A stretch of 64,000 nt of DNA from Theropithecus gelada (GCF_003255815.1 NC_037680.1:19070543-19134542), one strand, 5' to 3'. Positions 10,700 to 23,454 are shown, counted from the stretch's first letter. The notes: generated by a model not told the origin, from the sequence alone. Made by a program: numbers and translations.

Positions 10700-12819
10700 A
10701 ATGTCTCTATTGGGTTAGAAACTCAACCATTAACACACAGTCTAGAGTCCTAAATCCTAGTCTAGAAAAAGCACTAGGGCTTTCCATATAAATGGCAGAG
10801 ACCTGAAGACAGTTATTGTATTGGCAGTATTTCCTTTGTTTAATTCATGTTGAAAGGAGAAATTCTGTTTATGCCTGGCATAAAAATATGTATATTTGTA
10901 AACTTAATTAAATAAGTGAACAACTAAATAAATTTATGATTGCTACCTTGGTCACCATTAGGTGATTTTTGACACTGTTATTCAAGCCAATTTTTCTTTA
11001 GGTAGTTATGGTCTAGGACAATGTTTTATGAATTGTACCCTATGGAGTATTCAAGAGGGTAATGTGGGTGTTTTGGAAGCAGAACTGAAAGACAAGAAGG
11101 AGGGCCAAGTACGCAGGGCTTCAGGCTACTCACATGAATTTCAAGCAGAGAAAATCCCCTAGTGTGCACTTTACATATTGGACTTATTCCAAATATCTCA
11201 GTTGAATAAATGTTTCCAAGACTTAAAAATGTAAAAAACCCAAAACCACTCATCCAAATCTACACTAGTGAGTGGCAAAGGCAAACTTCCCGTAGCACTT
11301 AAATGTGCTTACCTTGTCTCTATTTTACTTTAACAAATTTCCATGAAGTTAAAACTTTTCTAACTCTGATACTGAATTTGCCAAAAAGACAAACAAAGCA
11401 TTACATGCTTGGCAAAGTTGCTTCTACATTTTTAATGATGACAGACTTCCCAAGAATACCTGATGAACCAGATCTGCATAAGCAAAAGGATTTATTTACC
11501 CAAGCATCTCTTCACATAGGAAATTCAATGATTTAATAATTCCATACCGCTTTAACTCCCTGGCACCTAGAACTTTGAAAAGCCTCCCGCTTAGGTGACA
11601 ATTGCCAACAATGAATGCCTTGGAAACACTAATGTTAAAGGATTAGGGAGCTAGTGCAGACAAAATGAATTATACTTAGCACTTACAGGTTTTCTATGGG
11701 CAATAGTAGGATAAATGAGGTATTATTAGTACTGTACATTCTGTGCCAGAGGCAATATCTAGCACTGTAGTGCTTTACACTACTTGATATGCCAGTTTCC
11801 ATAGTGTGTACTTCCAAGTTGATGCTGATAGAGCAAAGAAAGACACAGAGACAAAATCCTTTAAGTTCTTGTGTTCCTTGAAATAAAGGGAGATAAAAAG
11901 TAACACAATATGTTAATTTGAAAATCAAATAAAAATGTACCGCAGATTTTTTTTTAACATGTCTCCTACGGCTATTAATCCACACCACAAAATCAAAGGG
12001 AGTACTAAATCTGTCAAAAGGGACTTAAAACACTGAAAGATACTTTTGAATTTTATTTTCTTCTTTCCTTTTCTCATCACTGATGATTTCCATGTTTTCA
12101 AAGGAAAGGGACCTCTTGGGGTTTTAAGGGAGTGATTTCTTCAATGATGTCACTATCTGAAGCAGAGACATCCAGAGACAGTTTGCAGTTTTATAACCCT
12201 TTAAGTAAAAGCTGTGAAATGCCATCCTTATGCTTTCTACATAGATGGTGTATTGATAGCAATGAACATCATTTGCCAACATTAGCACAGAAAGAACGCC
12301 CCATTTCCAATCTCAGTACTGAGACTATTAGGACAAGGAATAGCAGGATGAGGACATTGAATGTTTATGAAAGTGATGCTTTGATCCAATGAGACCTAAA
12401 TTGATATGTCATACACTTTGCCTTCATTAATATGTATTATAACTCAACTTCCTGCCAGAAAGTTCCACACCATCTTCCACTTTTTAAATTAGGCACAGTA
12501 GACTACACAAGAACATTACATTAGTTTGAGAAATATATTTGCCAGCAAATAGTCTTTATACAAGAAAATATGTACCCAAAATATTTGAAAATTAGTCTAT
12601 TGTAAACACTACAAATCATTTAAGACTTACTGCATCCTCACATAGTGCATAAGAGTCTGATAGCACATCATTATTTTTAAGTTGTGGCAGCAGATAGTAA
12701 AATATTAGACTCAAGCTTTTACTTTTTCTTATTACCTCTCAATGTATGATATCAGCTAGAAAGCCGAACAAAGTCATCTCTATTGATCAACTGCAACTAT
12801 AAATGTATTCACACATTTA
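10700..12819. other. Repeat-poor unique DNA
   Basis: About 2.1 kb with no recognised interspersed repeat. Open frames (10962-11162, 11303-11536, 11683-11988, 12132-12392) are 66-101 codons, on both strands, with no shared signals, and I do not call them genes. The low repeat content makes this a candidate for conserved non-coding sequence. Confidence 0.4.
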
Positions 12820-13050
12820 TGCATCTAATTATCCATCTGTTCATTCATGTGATTCATTGAGTGTCTACTATGGGATAGGCAACTGTGCTAGGTGCTAAGG
12901 GCCTAGACGTAAAAACTGCAGTTTCTGCTCTTTTAAGGGACTGGTGATATTGTGGGATAGCTGTATAAAAAGTAACATGGGCAGCAGAACTATGATTAGG
13001 GCTAAGGTAGCACAAATGTTGGGTGCTATAGTAGCAGAAGCTAGACGCTC
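12820..13050 (-). mobile_element. L2 3' end, antisense
   Basis: 'CATTGAGTGTCTACTATGGG', 'CTGTGCTAGGTGCTAAGGG' and later 'TGGGTGCTATAGTAGCAGAAG' follow the reverse complement of the L2 3' end. Confidence 0.6.
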
Positions 13051-14309
13051 TAGTGAGTTATTTAGTTCTAGGCCTACATGTTTTCAGTAAAATTTGAGAA
13101 GACTAATGTTCCTTTTGTGACTCCTTGATTGAATGTGGAGCTCACCCTACATCTGAAAGCTTCTCAGTCATAGACTTTCTGTAAATGGGTCTTTACTGTG
13201 CCCTGTCCAACTGCCTGGAGGAGTTACCCTCTTGGGAACATCTTTTGTTCAGTTCCCTTTATATTTGAAGAATTTGTTTCTGTTCTTTCTCTAAAGCCAA
13301 ACACCCCTTTGTCACAGTTTCATGGAACTTTAATTAGTTTTTCAATGCATAGCTGTAATTTCAGTTTCCACCATCAGTCAGCTCCTGATATTGTAGTCAT
13401 TATTTAAACTGGTACTTGTGACTCTATCTCTTGTTTTCATTCTTCACATTCTTGGTTCACTTCCGTCTGCTCATTAAAGTAAAAAAAAGTTTGCCAACTC
13501 TACATAAAATTAGAGCCCTCTTCTAAATCAATGACATGTCTATATAAAAAGTTCTACCGTATTTAAAAAACACAGTGATTTCAGCTATATGTTAAGATAC
13601 TTTAAAAATCATAACCATCCTTGGAATTTACTGTGGGCTAATGCCATAATATTACAGCATTACTTTCAGAGACAGAACTTTTAAGAACAAATTTTGAGCT
13701 TGTAATCACTTTACATTGAAAGCATTCTGACATTAAAAAAAAAAACGTTTTTATCAACTGCTCTTCTCTGCTTTGAATTTGACTGCTGCAATCCCTGCAA
13801 ATCTAGATATCTCTTGGATAGCATTAGTCATCACTTTCTCATTATCAAGCATCCTAGAATATTGTTCCATACTGATTTTCTTTCTCTACATCTTATTTCA
13901 AAATTTATTCTTTTCACTATGCATTAATGCATAGCAAACTCCACAATATGTTTTCTACCAACTCCTGTGGCTATTTATTGTATATGATAATTCAGAATTT
14001 AAATCAGGCCCCCACACTACCATATTTCTCAATAAAGTAAATTATTCAGGGAAACAAGGGAACATGTAACATTTGTTATCAGTTAAAAAAAAGTGAGAGA
14101 AAGGGAGAAGGAAGACTGATTTGCATGAATGCTATTAAGTAATAACATTTTTTTTTCGCTTTTTGAACTATTTTCTTTATTTTCTTGGCCCTTTACAGTT
14201 ACTTCTCTTCCCTATGATCTAGTGAAGACTGACACCCTATTTCCCCCTAACATTTATAATATCTAAAGATGATCCTGAGTTTGTGCTATATCATCCAGTC
14301 AATCATCAA
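13051..14309. other. Unique AT-rich non-coding DNA
   Basis: No family recognised; a 69-codon frame at 13198-13407 has no support. Confidence 0.4.
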
Positions 14310-14690
14310 TTGCTCCTGGAGTCCACTCATTTGTTTAGAAAACATTTATTGAGTGTAGTAACAGAAGACATAGTGATGGCCATGATAAGATGTGATCACT
14401 GGCTTCACAGAATTTGTCATTTACTGGGAAATACATTTTAAACAATATTTAGTCATGTAATTAATAGATATCAATAGTAAGAAATGATAGTAAAATTAGA
14501 GCAATGGATGTGCATATAAATGAAATATTAAAAGTCTGGAGGCTCAAGGATAGCTTCTGTGAGGAAATTGAGATCTCAAACTAGTCACCTGAATGTAGTG
14601 GAAATAACACTGCAGGCTGCCAAGTATAGGGGGAGTATGTCTGAAGATCATTGCAGCACAATAAGATCTAACCTCTTTTGCAACTAAAAA
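14310..14690 (-). mobile_element. Probable L2 fragment, antisense
   Basis: 'CATTTATTGAGTGTAGTAACAG' and the blocks that follow resemble a diverged antisense L2 3' portion. Together with 17205-17690 it could be one old L2 split by later events. Weak match. Confidence 0.4.
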
Positions 14691-14879
14691 GTCAATATTG
14701 CTAGAGAGAAGAAAACAAGAATGAGACTGATTTAAGATCCAGCAGTTTCTCTCTATATGTTTTGTATGGGTTTCTAGATGTTAAGACAGAATATGAAAAA
14801 ACATTGAGAGGCTTGAACAAAGATCTCACTTGAACAAAAAACCACTTTTTTGGTTATGAGAATGAATTGAAAATGGGTC

Positions 14880-15470
14880 AAGAATCAACGTGGATGAACA
14901 TACATCCTAGCAATTCCACTCTTAAGTAACTTCCCAATAAAAATAAAAATATATGTCTACACAAACTCTTGCACAAGAAGCTAGCATTTTTCGTAATAAC
15001 AAAAAAAGTGGAAATGACTCAAATGTCCACCTACTGATAAATAGAGGAACAAAATGTGGTATGTTCACACAGTAAAAAACTATTCAACAATGAAAAGGAA
15101 TGAAGTACTAACACATTCTACAACCTAATACAACCTATGAACCTCCAAAGCATTATGCTAAGTGAAAAGAGCAATACACCAAGACCACATATTGTATAAT
15201 TCAATTTATATGAGATATTGAATAAAAGCAAATATATAGAGACAAATTGCATTAGTGGTTTCCTGGGGGACGGGTGTGGAAATGGCCACTGTAAGTGGGC
15301 ATATAGGAGGCTATCAGGGTGATGAAAATCTTATAAAACTGGATTATGGTGACAGTTGCACATCTCAACAATTTACCAAAGGTAATTTTTACAGTTAAAT
15401 GAGTGAATTTTATGATATAAGTTATACATCAAAAGAGTTGTTAAAATTATAATGGCTGTATTGAAAAATA
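14880..15470 (+). mobile_element. L1M (MC/ME-like) 3' end
   Basis: The order is that of an old L1 ORF2 end and 3' UTR: 'CATCCTAGCAATTCCACTC', 'CTCAAATGTCCACCTACTG', 'CACATATTGTATAATTCAA', 'ATATAGAGACAAATTGCATTAGTGG', 'GGTGATGAAAATCTTATAAA', 'GGTGACAGTTGCACATCTC'. Frames are destroyed. Confidence 0.8.
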
Positions 15471-16500
15471 TCGGGAAATGTAACTATCTAGATTTTGCAA
15501 CTGATTGGCTGAAGCATTGTAGGAGAGTCTGGTATGTATATTTCTGGCAAGAACAATAGTGTGGATTGTGGACCAGATTGTACAACCAGGTGGATAGTTC
15601 TACCAGTTTTAAGTATATCCTGATGATTCCATTTTTACAGATCAAGTTGTTGTTCTATTAAAAAATTGGCAACGGCTGCTCTTAAAACTAAGGCTAAAAT
15701 ACAAAACCCTGTCACTAAATCTAGCACCATCTTTCAGCTCTACTGCTCTGATACAACTTCTTAAGCACAACAAGCAAACCCTTGCCAAAAATACGGGCTA
15801 CGGGACACGCCTTTGATAATCCTGGATTTAGCAAATGATCTGCTGACTTTCAGTTCTATGGCACAGAGGTACCTCCTCAGAAAGTAGCAGAATGTGTAAT
15901 GCTGATTCGAGACAGCAATACACTCCCATGGCTTACAAGGGTCACAGACTGTATGCATGTGTATAAATCTCTGAGCATTCAAAGGAAAAAAAAGGACACA
16001 AACGCACACCTACACACATTACAGGGTTACTTGAAATAAAATGTATTCTGAGAAAAACATGCTACATGACTTTCTTTAGCTTTCATTTGTATATTTTGGT
16101 TTTGTACCCAGGCAACCTTGAATTTTCAATCTTGCTACTACATAACATACGGGGGTGTACAGACAATTAATGACAGACTGTCGTTTGCATCTTTTTCACT
16201 GTGTAAAAAGGTTTTTTCACAATTCATTTCAATCTTTCTTATTTCATAATATACATCTCTCTATTCATCTTAAAACCAAACATAATGCAGATACATAAGA
16301 AAAAGAGCCACAAATATGAGAGGCAAAGAATTATTATTTCTCATTTGCAGTAAAAGGAATTTGTTCAGAACACTGAAAATTTAGTATTTTCTTTTACAGA
16401 TAGCCAAAATTACATTTTCTATGGCATCATCCCAATCTCATTCATGGACACACAAAACACATTTTTTTTTCTCTTTCTTCAGTAATAGTAACAATAATAA
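15471..16500. other. Unique non-coding DNA
   Basis: No family recognised. The minus frame at 15761-16009 (82 codons) is isolated and unsupported. Confidence 0.4.
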
Positions 16501-16631
16501 TACTTATCATATACTTCTATATGCCAGGCAAATTTATAAATGTAATCTCTCTCTCTATCTCTATCTCTATCTCTCTTGCACTCTCTCTCTCTCTCTTTCT
16601 CTCTCTTGCTCTCTCTCTCACACACACACAA
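16500..16631. repeat. (TC)n/(TCTCTA)n/(CA)n compound microsatellite beside a MIR scrap
   Basis: 16544-16631 is an almost pure pyrimidine tract of TC with TCTCTA and TTGC interruptions, ending in CACACACACA. The 40 bases before it ('CTTCTATATGCCAGGCAAAT') look like a MIR 5' part. The minus-strand frame here reads an Arg-Glu repeat and is an artefact. Confidence 0.9.
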
Positions 16632-17204
16632 TCTTCAGTCAAATAACTGTTCAGGTCACCTATGTTGTAAATGGCTGACTGAAAATACAACACAAGGCTT
16701 TCCACCTCCATGCTTCAAGTATTTAACTACTATGTAATACCACATACCTATTCTAGGACATTATCATTTTTTCCTATACCTATAAAAGTTTACTCAACCA
16801 AGTGGCTAGTAATATGAGTTTTAGGGTTTTAAAAACTCCTGTTCTTAGCTTAACAAACACAAATTTAGGATTTAAGAATCCTAAATTCTCTGTCTGATTT
16901 TCTTAGCTGTTGTATCAACAGACCTCCAGAATTACCAACTAATGCAGGAAAATATTGTCCTTGGAACAAAAGATGTTGAGTGCACTAAGAAAACAAAATC
17001 AGAAACGCTTTGTCTAATTATTTTTCACCGGACTTAGTTGACCCATCAGAAAACTTCATTCCCGTATCCAGTCATTTTTGATACTTAGAATTACATGTGC
17101 CAAACAAACAGGACTATGAATCAGTGTGAAAAATGATAGAAAGTGTAAAATATTCAACATTGATGAAAGACAATACTTAAAGCAGAGAATGTTAAGAGGC
17201 AGAA
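16632..17204. other. Unique non-coding DNA
   Basis: Nothing recognised. Confidence 0.4.
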
Positions 17205-17690
17205 GACTAATCATGAACTGCCTTACACGTCATTAAAATAAATGCCTGTTTTATTCCGAAAATATTTTTTGCACAACTAGAAGTTCAAGTGTGAAATTAT
17301 GAGGTAATATTTGAATTTCCAGAGAGATTGCTCTAATTATAGATTAGCATATTAATGTGACACAGATAGGACATAAAGTTCTGTTGGAAGTTGCTGCCAT
17401 AGTCAAGGTGAATGATGATTAAAGCCTATATTATCGCAGCAGCAGCGATTATGATGAAAAGGTAATTCTTGAAGAAGTATTTCAGAGGCAGTATCTAATA
17501 TATTGGGCATTTTATTGGATGTGTAGAAGAGTAAAGAGTCAAGTATATTTCCAATGTAACTATATTAAGTGACTCACTGAATGGAGGGGTCTCCAAAAGA
17601 GATACAGAATACACAAGAGGATAAGGTTTGTGGGAGAATTAAATTTTTAGTGTCTACACATTGTGATCTATTAATGAAAGGTAAGTTAAA
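17205..17690 (-). mobile_element. L2 LINE internal part, antisense
   Basis: 'CATGAACTGCCTTACACG', 'AAGTTGCTGCCATAGTCAAGG' and 'TTTTATTGGATGTGTAGAAGAG' follow the reverse complement of the L2 ORF2 3' region in the right order. Very diverged. Confidence 0.5.
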
Positions 17691-19179
17691 ATGAAGGGAG
17701 GGTGAGCTCATTCTGGAAAGGGTTATAAAAGTAGGCTATGAATTTCTATTTCTTTATAAAGATAATAGTATATTTTCAACTCCTTCCCTCAAAGGTTATC
17801 CTGGTTAATCCTAAAATTATAAATTAAGTTTAACAGTCTTACAATTTTAAGTTTCCAAATATTGCCAATGTTCCAAACCATTTGCATAAAATTAAAAAAC
17901 AGAAGGAAGTCTGGAATCTTAAGTGGGCTCTGTTTCAACCTGAGAGAAGTTGAAAGACAAGTCTGCCTGGTTCTGCAGATATAATCGTTAGAATTTCTTC
18001 TGTCTTACTCAAATGGAGGCACACCCTCTCTTTGTCATCCTATCAAATCATTGTTCCTCTTGATTGCCAGTTTCTGAGCTGCTTGTCTGTTAGACTGATT
18101 AGGAACTTCAACTTTCCATATCTCCTCAACAGATTATGTGTTAAGAATTTAATAATTTTGACATAGATTAATATTCTTTCTGCCTCATATACTAAATCAG
18201 TAAAATATAAGGATCATGTCTAATGTTACATTTACAGGATATCATACAGCAACCTCTTTAATGGGTTCTTTTTGTAAAATTATTTGCCTTTTGGAGATAG
18301 AAATATTACATAATTTTTTTTACTATTTACCTTGAAGTCCACAACAATCTGTTAATATATGAGCTGCTATACCCATTTCACCAAAACTCAGAGTGCTCAC
18401 AGAGATAAAGTCTTTCCACAGTGTTAATCAATCTGAAAATACTATAAAATACTTTTATCTCTCTAAAATACCCTTTTATGGCATAATTAAATCTTTCATG
18501 ATTTCGTTTTCTCCTCCACATAATTCTTGATTATCTTTGTTATCTTCAAGGAACAATGCAAGAGTCTTAAAAATCTCAATCAGGGCATGCGCTTGGCTTT
18601 GCCAAATTTTCCACAGCAACTGATTTAAGATGAACACTTAACATTCCAAGCAGAAGCTATGTCACTTTTAAATTTCATTGATGTGGCATTTTTTCTACTT
18701 TAGGCTGCAGCAAAATGGCTATTTCTTCCAAGAGGTTATGAAAAAAGAAGTTATTGATGTTTATTTTTGTACAGGGAACACAAAGGTACAATTGCTAGTA
18801 TTCATTTCAAGTATTTATTGCCTTTTTAAAGAAAAAATGTAAACTTTTCAGATCAAATTCAGCATTTAAAAATTTTGTATCCCATTCCTATGACAAGAAA
18901 GAAAAAATAAGAACAAAAAAGTAAAAACTGCATTGATTCTGATTCTGAAATCATCAAACTTATGTAACTCTTTAGACGGTATCTCCATAATTGCATCATC
19001 AACTTTCCAAAATACAATGTCACGGTTCAGTTTACAGCCACATTATATTTTAGGAAGTTGGTAAAGTTTAGCTGATTTTAAACCATGTGTGTCCTCCTGG
19101 ACTGAGCCTCAAAGCATAATCCAATCAACAGAGTGTAAATAAAAATTCAGATGCAGAAAGTATTTTTTGATTCATTTAA
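17691..19179. other. Repeat-poor unique DNA
   Basis: About 1.5 kb of AT-rich sequence in which I recognise no repeat, gene or RNA. Confidence 0.4.
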
Positions 19180-19265
19180 CACAATTTTCTCATTTCATAT
19201 ATGACGAAATTAAGACCCAGAGAAATGTAGTTATTTACTCAAGTCTTTATTTTTCACAATCCATG
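19180..19265 (+). mobile_element. MIR core fragment
   Basis: 'ATTTTCTCATTTCATATATGACGAAATTAAGACCCAGAGAAATGTAG' style core (19180-19240), matching the MIR 'TTACAGATGAGGAAACTGAG' block with substitutions. Confidence 0.5.
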
Positions 19266-20039
19266 CAATATATAGCAATGAAACATTACCTCTGCCTCTA
19301 GCCTCTGTCCTCAATGTACATTCTATGCTAAAGTTTGGCCAAAAAGTGAAGGTGGTGAATGAGACAGTTTAAATTGCTCTTCAGAATAAAAATCAATATA
19401 CAATCAATCAACAAACATCTATAGAGTGTGCACTATATTTAATTCTGTCATATACATCAAGAAGTTGCCAACAACAGTAGCTCATGGAACAGATTACTAG
19501 CAGTAACCTTCCTAACTCGGTGATGTTTAGAGTCAGCTTCATTCCCTTCATTCTGTCTCTCCAACTGTCAAAAAAGATAGTGTAGAAAACATCATATCCA
19601 AAGGTCATAGCATGTCAAAACCATGAATTTTATTTCAATTTCCAAAAGGGCTTTGTGTGGGTGTTTCAACATTCATTAATTGCATTTGAGTCATGTTTTT
19701 AAAGTACCTTACCTTACCTGAATGTCTTTCACATAAGGATCCCCAAGGACACTACAAATGAGCAGCAGTCACTTTCAAGTTTCAAAACAGTTCTGCTAGA
19801 CTGACTAATGGGGTTTAAAGGTCCGCAAATCAAGATGATATAAAATTCACTGGACTTCTGAGCAGGCAATCACAGTAAGGTTCTGAAACAAGATGATAAT
19901 CATCACTGGAGTTAGACATAATAAAGAAAAGATAGAAGTAGGTCTTAGGGGAATGAGTTAGCAAAAACAGACTTGCACCTGTACATTGAGTTTAGCATTT
20001 CAGAACTGGAAGGAAAATTAGCTGTCACTTACTTTAAAT
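19266..20039. other. Unique non-coding DNA
   Basis: Nothing recognised. The 66-codon minus frame at 19408-19608 is unsupported. Confidence 0.4.
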
Positions 20040-20130
20040 TGCTTCCCACCACATGTGAAGAAATTGAGGCCAAGAGAGGGCAACGGATATATTTCGTATC
20101 ATACAGCTATGTAGAAGGGAAGCAGGAATT
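20040..20130 (+). mobile_element. MIR-type core fragment
   Basis: 'GTGAAGAAATTGAGGCCAAG', then 'AGAGGGCAACGGAT' and 'ATCATACAGCTATGTAGAAG' match the MIR core phrase 'GAGGAAACTGAGGCCCAGAG...TCACACAGCTAG'. Confidence 0.55.
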
Positions 20131-21915
20131 AGAATCTATTTATTCTGATTTTAGTAATAATAGCTATATAAACATTAAATGTGCTTCTGAATGAAACAAT
20201 CTATTGTTAAATATATCATAGGTTCATTTAGTGATTATATTGAGTATAATCTGATTTTCTGAAATGTTCATAGTCATCACAAAATTAACCTAAACACATT
20301 TCTTCACATGAGAACTCTTACATCCGTGAAGACATATTTGATGTGTATTTGTTCTTTTCTAATTGTCCCTTCCCTTTTGTCCCCAATCTATTCTATGCAT
20401 TTCAACTTCAGTTAATCATTTCAATCTGACTTGAACAAAACACAGTGAAACTATTACTTTCCTTCACTCTCCCTCTTTAAAACCGGGTTTTTAGTTTGTA
20501 TTTGAAAAAAACTCCAATTTTAATTTACACTAGGTTTTCAGGAAAAAAATAAAAAAAAAAAAAAAAAAAACCTTTTGGTAATAAAAATACCCAATTTGGG
20601 TCGAGATGGGGACATTAACTATAGTCTCATTCAGCTACTTCTTTTGCTTGAATCTCTCTCCTACAGTTTTCATCTCGAAGTGGCTGTCCCCTGCCTCCAT
20701 TTGAATACTTCCAGCAACAGGCTACATATTACATCCTGAGAGAGCTTGTTTCATGTTCAAATAGCTCTGGCTGTTCGCGCTTCCTTATTTTGTGCTGAAA
20801 TCCATGTCTCTGTAGCATCAAAGACCTTGTCCTTTTTTGCATTCTTGGGGCCATCTAGCCACAAGGTAGCACTTCAAATATTTACAAACAGTTGCCTTAT
20901 TCACTCTGAATCATTTCTTCTCTGAGCAAAATATCCTTATTTTACTCAATTGTTCTTACATAATAAGGTTTGGAGTCTCCCTTATTTCTTGTGAGTACCT
21001 AATTTCTGTTCTCTGCAACAAACCAATTTGTTCATAACTCATTTCAGGTATTATATAAAGAACGAAACAACTTACTACAGATTTATCTGCCTAGTACCAA
21101 ATATTCCACTTAATATATGTGTAACAATAGACTCTAAAGTCACAATTGATGTTTTGATACTTACCACCTACAAATGATTCACATGAAACTTGCTAATTGG
21201 CTCAAATTTCTGATATCTTTTTTTAGATGTGCTACTGCTAAGCTGCATCTTCCCTGCTGCTTCACAGCAGGTTAAGAGATTCAAATCCTGAATCTCTGCC
21301 ATTGGAACTTCAAAGCCAAATGTAGACATCTGTGAGTTCACCTTAAATTTTACTTTTAAAATTTGATCTTTGATCAAATTTGATCTTGTTTTGGGGAATG
21401 GAGATCTTGATTTGGTCATCAAGACATTTATTAATCCCTCCACTATGTTCCACCAGTATCCTGACCATATCTTTGATTTATTTCTTTCTTTAGTCATTCA
21501 TTTAAAAAGAATGAAAAGAACAGAACAGGGTCAACTAAGTATAAAATGTTATAGTACATAACTAAAGACTTCTCTTTAGTCTACAATCTATTCATTAATT
21601 ATATAGACTTTTCTTCAATTAAAATATAGTGTGAAGCAAAACAAAGCAGATAAAAGCAGAGCTTATCTGAATGAAGATATGTTCATGTGAACACATACAC
21701 ACACACATTCTTTTTAATTTCCTGCCTTCTTAGGGTTAGTGTTATGCTCCCAAACAACTCCATGGGATCTTTAGAGAACTTCAGAACGTAGTTTGGATCA
21801 TAGCAATAATCCCATTTTGGAAATGATTCTCCTACAAGCAATGATTCCTATTCGTGATCTCTTGTATTCATGATTACGATGAGATACTAACAAACATCTA
21901 TTAAAAATAATGTTA
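20131..21915. other. Repeat-poor unique DNA with one A-run
   Basis: No family recognised. A long A-rich run lies at 20545-20571. A perfect 10-bp inverted repeat with a 3-base loop sits at 21359-21381. Confidence 0.4.
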
Positions 21916-22216
21916 GGCCGGGCGCGGTGGCTCACGCCTGTAATCCCAGCACTTTGGGAGGCCGAGGCGGGCGGATCACGAAGTCAGGAGATCGAGAACA
22001 ATCCTGGCGAACACGATGAAACCCCGTCTCTACTAAATATACAAAAAAATAGCCTGGCAAGGTGGCGGGCACCTGTGGTCCCAGCTACTCGGGAGGCTGA
22101 AGCACGAGAAGGGCGTGGACCCGGGAGGAGGAGCTTGCGGTGAGCCGAGATCGCACCACTGCACTCCAGCCTGGGCGATAAGGCGAGACTCCGTCTCAAA
22201 ATAAATAAAATAAAAT
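21916..22216 (+). mobile_element. AluY SINE
   Basis: A full-length, well-preserved AluY beginning GGCCGGGCGCGGTGGCTCAC, with the GGCGGATCACGAAGTCAGG and GCGGGCACCTGTGGTCCC features and a TAAAA-rich tail. The flanks AAAATAATGTTA (21904-21915) and AAAATAAAGTTA (22217-22228) match at 11 of 12 bases. Confidence 0.96.
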
Positions 22217-22344
22217 AAAATAAAGTTACATTATGCAATCTCAGAAAAATTAGTCTTTAAGTTGTATACGTATCATATAAATTCCAGTGCAATTTTATTT
22301 AAAAAATGATAAAATAATTCTAAAGCTTATGCAAAATTAATTCA

Positions 22345-22600
22345 CACTTATATGGAAGGGCTCTCTTTTCTCCACATCCTCACCAGCATCCGTTATTTTT
22401 TGGGTCATTTTAATAATAGTAATTTGGATGAAGATAAGATAATGCAATGTTTGATAGCAAAGTAGGGTGACTATACTTAACAAAAAACGTGTGGTGCTTG
22501 GGTGATGGACACTAAATATCCTGATTTGATCGCTACACATTATACACATGTAACAAAACTTCTCGTGCACAAAGTTTGTACAAATACAAAAAGAATGATA
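22345..22600 (+). mobile_element. Short L1 with inverted 5' part (twin-primed)
   Basis: 22350-22440 is antisense L1 ORF2-end sequence ('CTCCACATCCTCACCAGCATC'). From about 22445 the sequence switches to the sense L1MA/MB-like 3' UTR ('GATAGCAAAGTAGGGTGAC', 'GCTTGGGTGATGGACAC', 'TGATTTGATCGCTACACATT') and ends in an A-rich tail. Inverted 5' part plus sense 3' end is the classic twin-priming layout. Confidence 0.7.
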
Positions 22601-22988
22601 ATATAAGTGCATAATTATTTACCTGGAACAATGTTTAGAATATGCACAGAGTATATGCAGAAAAATAACTAGAATAGAAATAACTACATTGTTTCTATTT
22701 CAGTTAGAAATATATATGAAGACAAAAATACATCTATTCTAGAAGCTACTTTTTACTTGTTCAGTTAAAAACAGTTCCAAGAGTTTGCCTTTTCTCCCAT
22801 TATTCAATATTGTTCAAAAATGTAGAACATTTTTCCAAGTGCAGTGTTAATCAAGAAATATTTTTATTACTTTGCAATGTAAATGATCAATAAAGACAAA
22901 ATACTTGAGAAAAGCTAAAAGTCAATTCTATCACTGAGTTCAAAATAATGTTTTTTAAATACTCAAATTATTGGAAATATGTGTGAGG
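22601..22988. other. Unique AT-rich DNA
   Basis: Nothing recognised. Confidence 0.4.
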
Positions 22989-23063
22989 TATTATCAATAT
23001 TGTTGATATTATTATCAATATAATTGGTATTATCAATATAATTCGTATTATCGATATTGTTGA
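22989..23063. repeat. Four-unit imperfect tandem array, A-B-B-A order
   Basis: Units TATTATCAATATTGTTGA (22989-23006), a 21-base B unit (23007-23027), TATTATCAATATAATTCG (23028-23045) and TATTATCGATATTGTTGA (23046-23063). The outer pair shares ATATTGTTGA, and the inner pair shares CAATATAATT. Confidence 0.85.
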
Positions 23064-23106
23064 TAACTCAGCTAAGTTATGACAAACCAGAAACACTGAG
23101 ATTTCT

Positions 23107-23113
23107 TTCTTCT

Positions 23114-23164
<51 letters not shown>

Positions 23165-23442
23165 AGACGGAGTCTTGCTCTGTCGCCCGGGCTGGAGTGC
23201 AGTGGCCGGATCTCAGCTCACTGAGACCCCGGAGATCTCCGCCTCCCGGGTCCACGCCATTCTCCTGCCTCAGCTGGGACTACAGGCGCCCGCCACCTCG
23301 GCGGCTAGTTTTCTGTATTTTTAGTAGAGACGGGGTTTCACCGTGTTAGCCAGGATGGTCTCGATCTCCTGACCTCGTGATCCGCCCGTCTCGGCCTCCC
23401 AAAGTGCTGGGATTACAGGCTTGAGCCACCGCGCCCGGCCTT
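23107..23442 (-). mobile_element. Young AluY of the Old World monkey AluYR type, antisense
   Basis: A full antisense AluY with an uninterrupted tail of 48 T (23116-23163). GTGGCCGGATCTCAG at 23202-23216 is the variant I associate with AluYR. It lacks 12 bases relative to AluY at the junction 23273/23274 and has a 9-base net insertion around 23223-23236. A perfect 14-bp target duplication, ACACTGAGATTTCT, lies at 23093-23106 and 23443-23456. Long pure tail and intact duplication indicate a recent insertion. Confidence 0.95.
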
Positions 23443-23454
23443 ACACTGAGATTT

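Noticed and set aside
11683..11988. Minus-strand frame of 101 codons
   Set aside because: Isolated, low complexity, no exon signals; similar frames occur by chance in AT-rich DNA.
22968..23255. Minus-strand frame with a long Lys run
   Set aside because: Reads the AluYR tail and the ABBA array.
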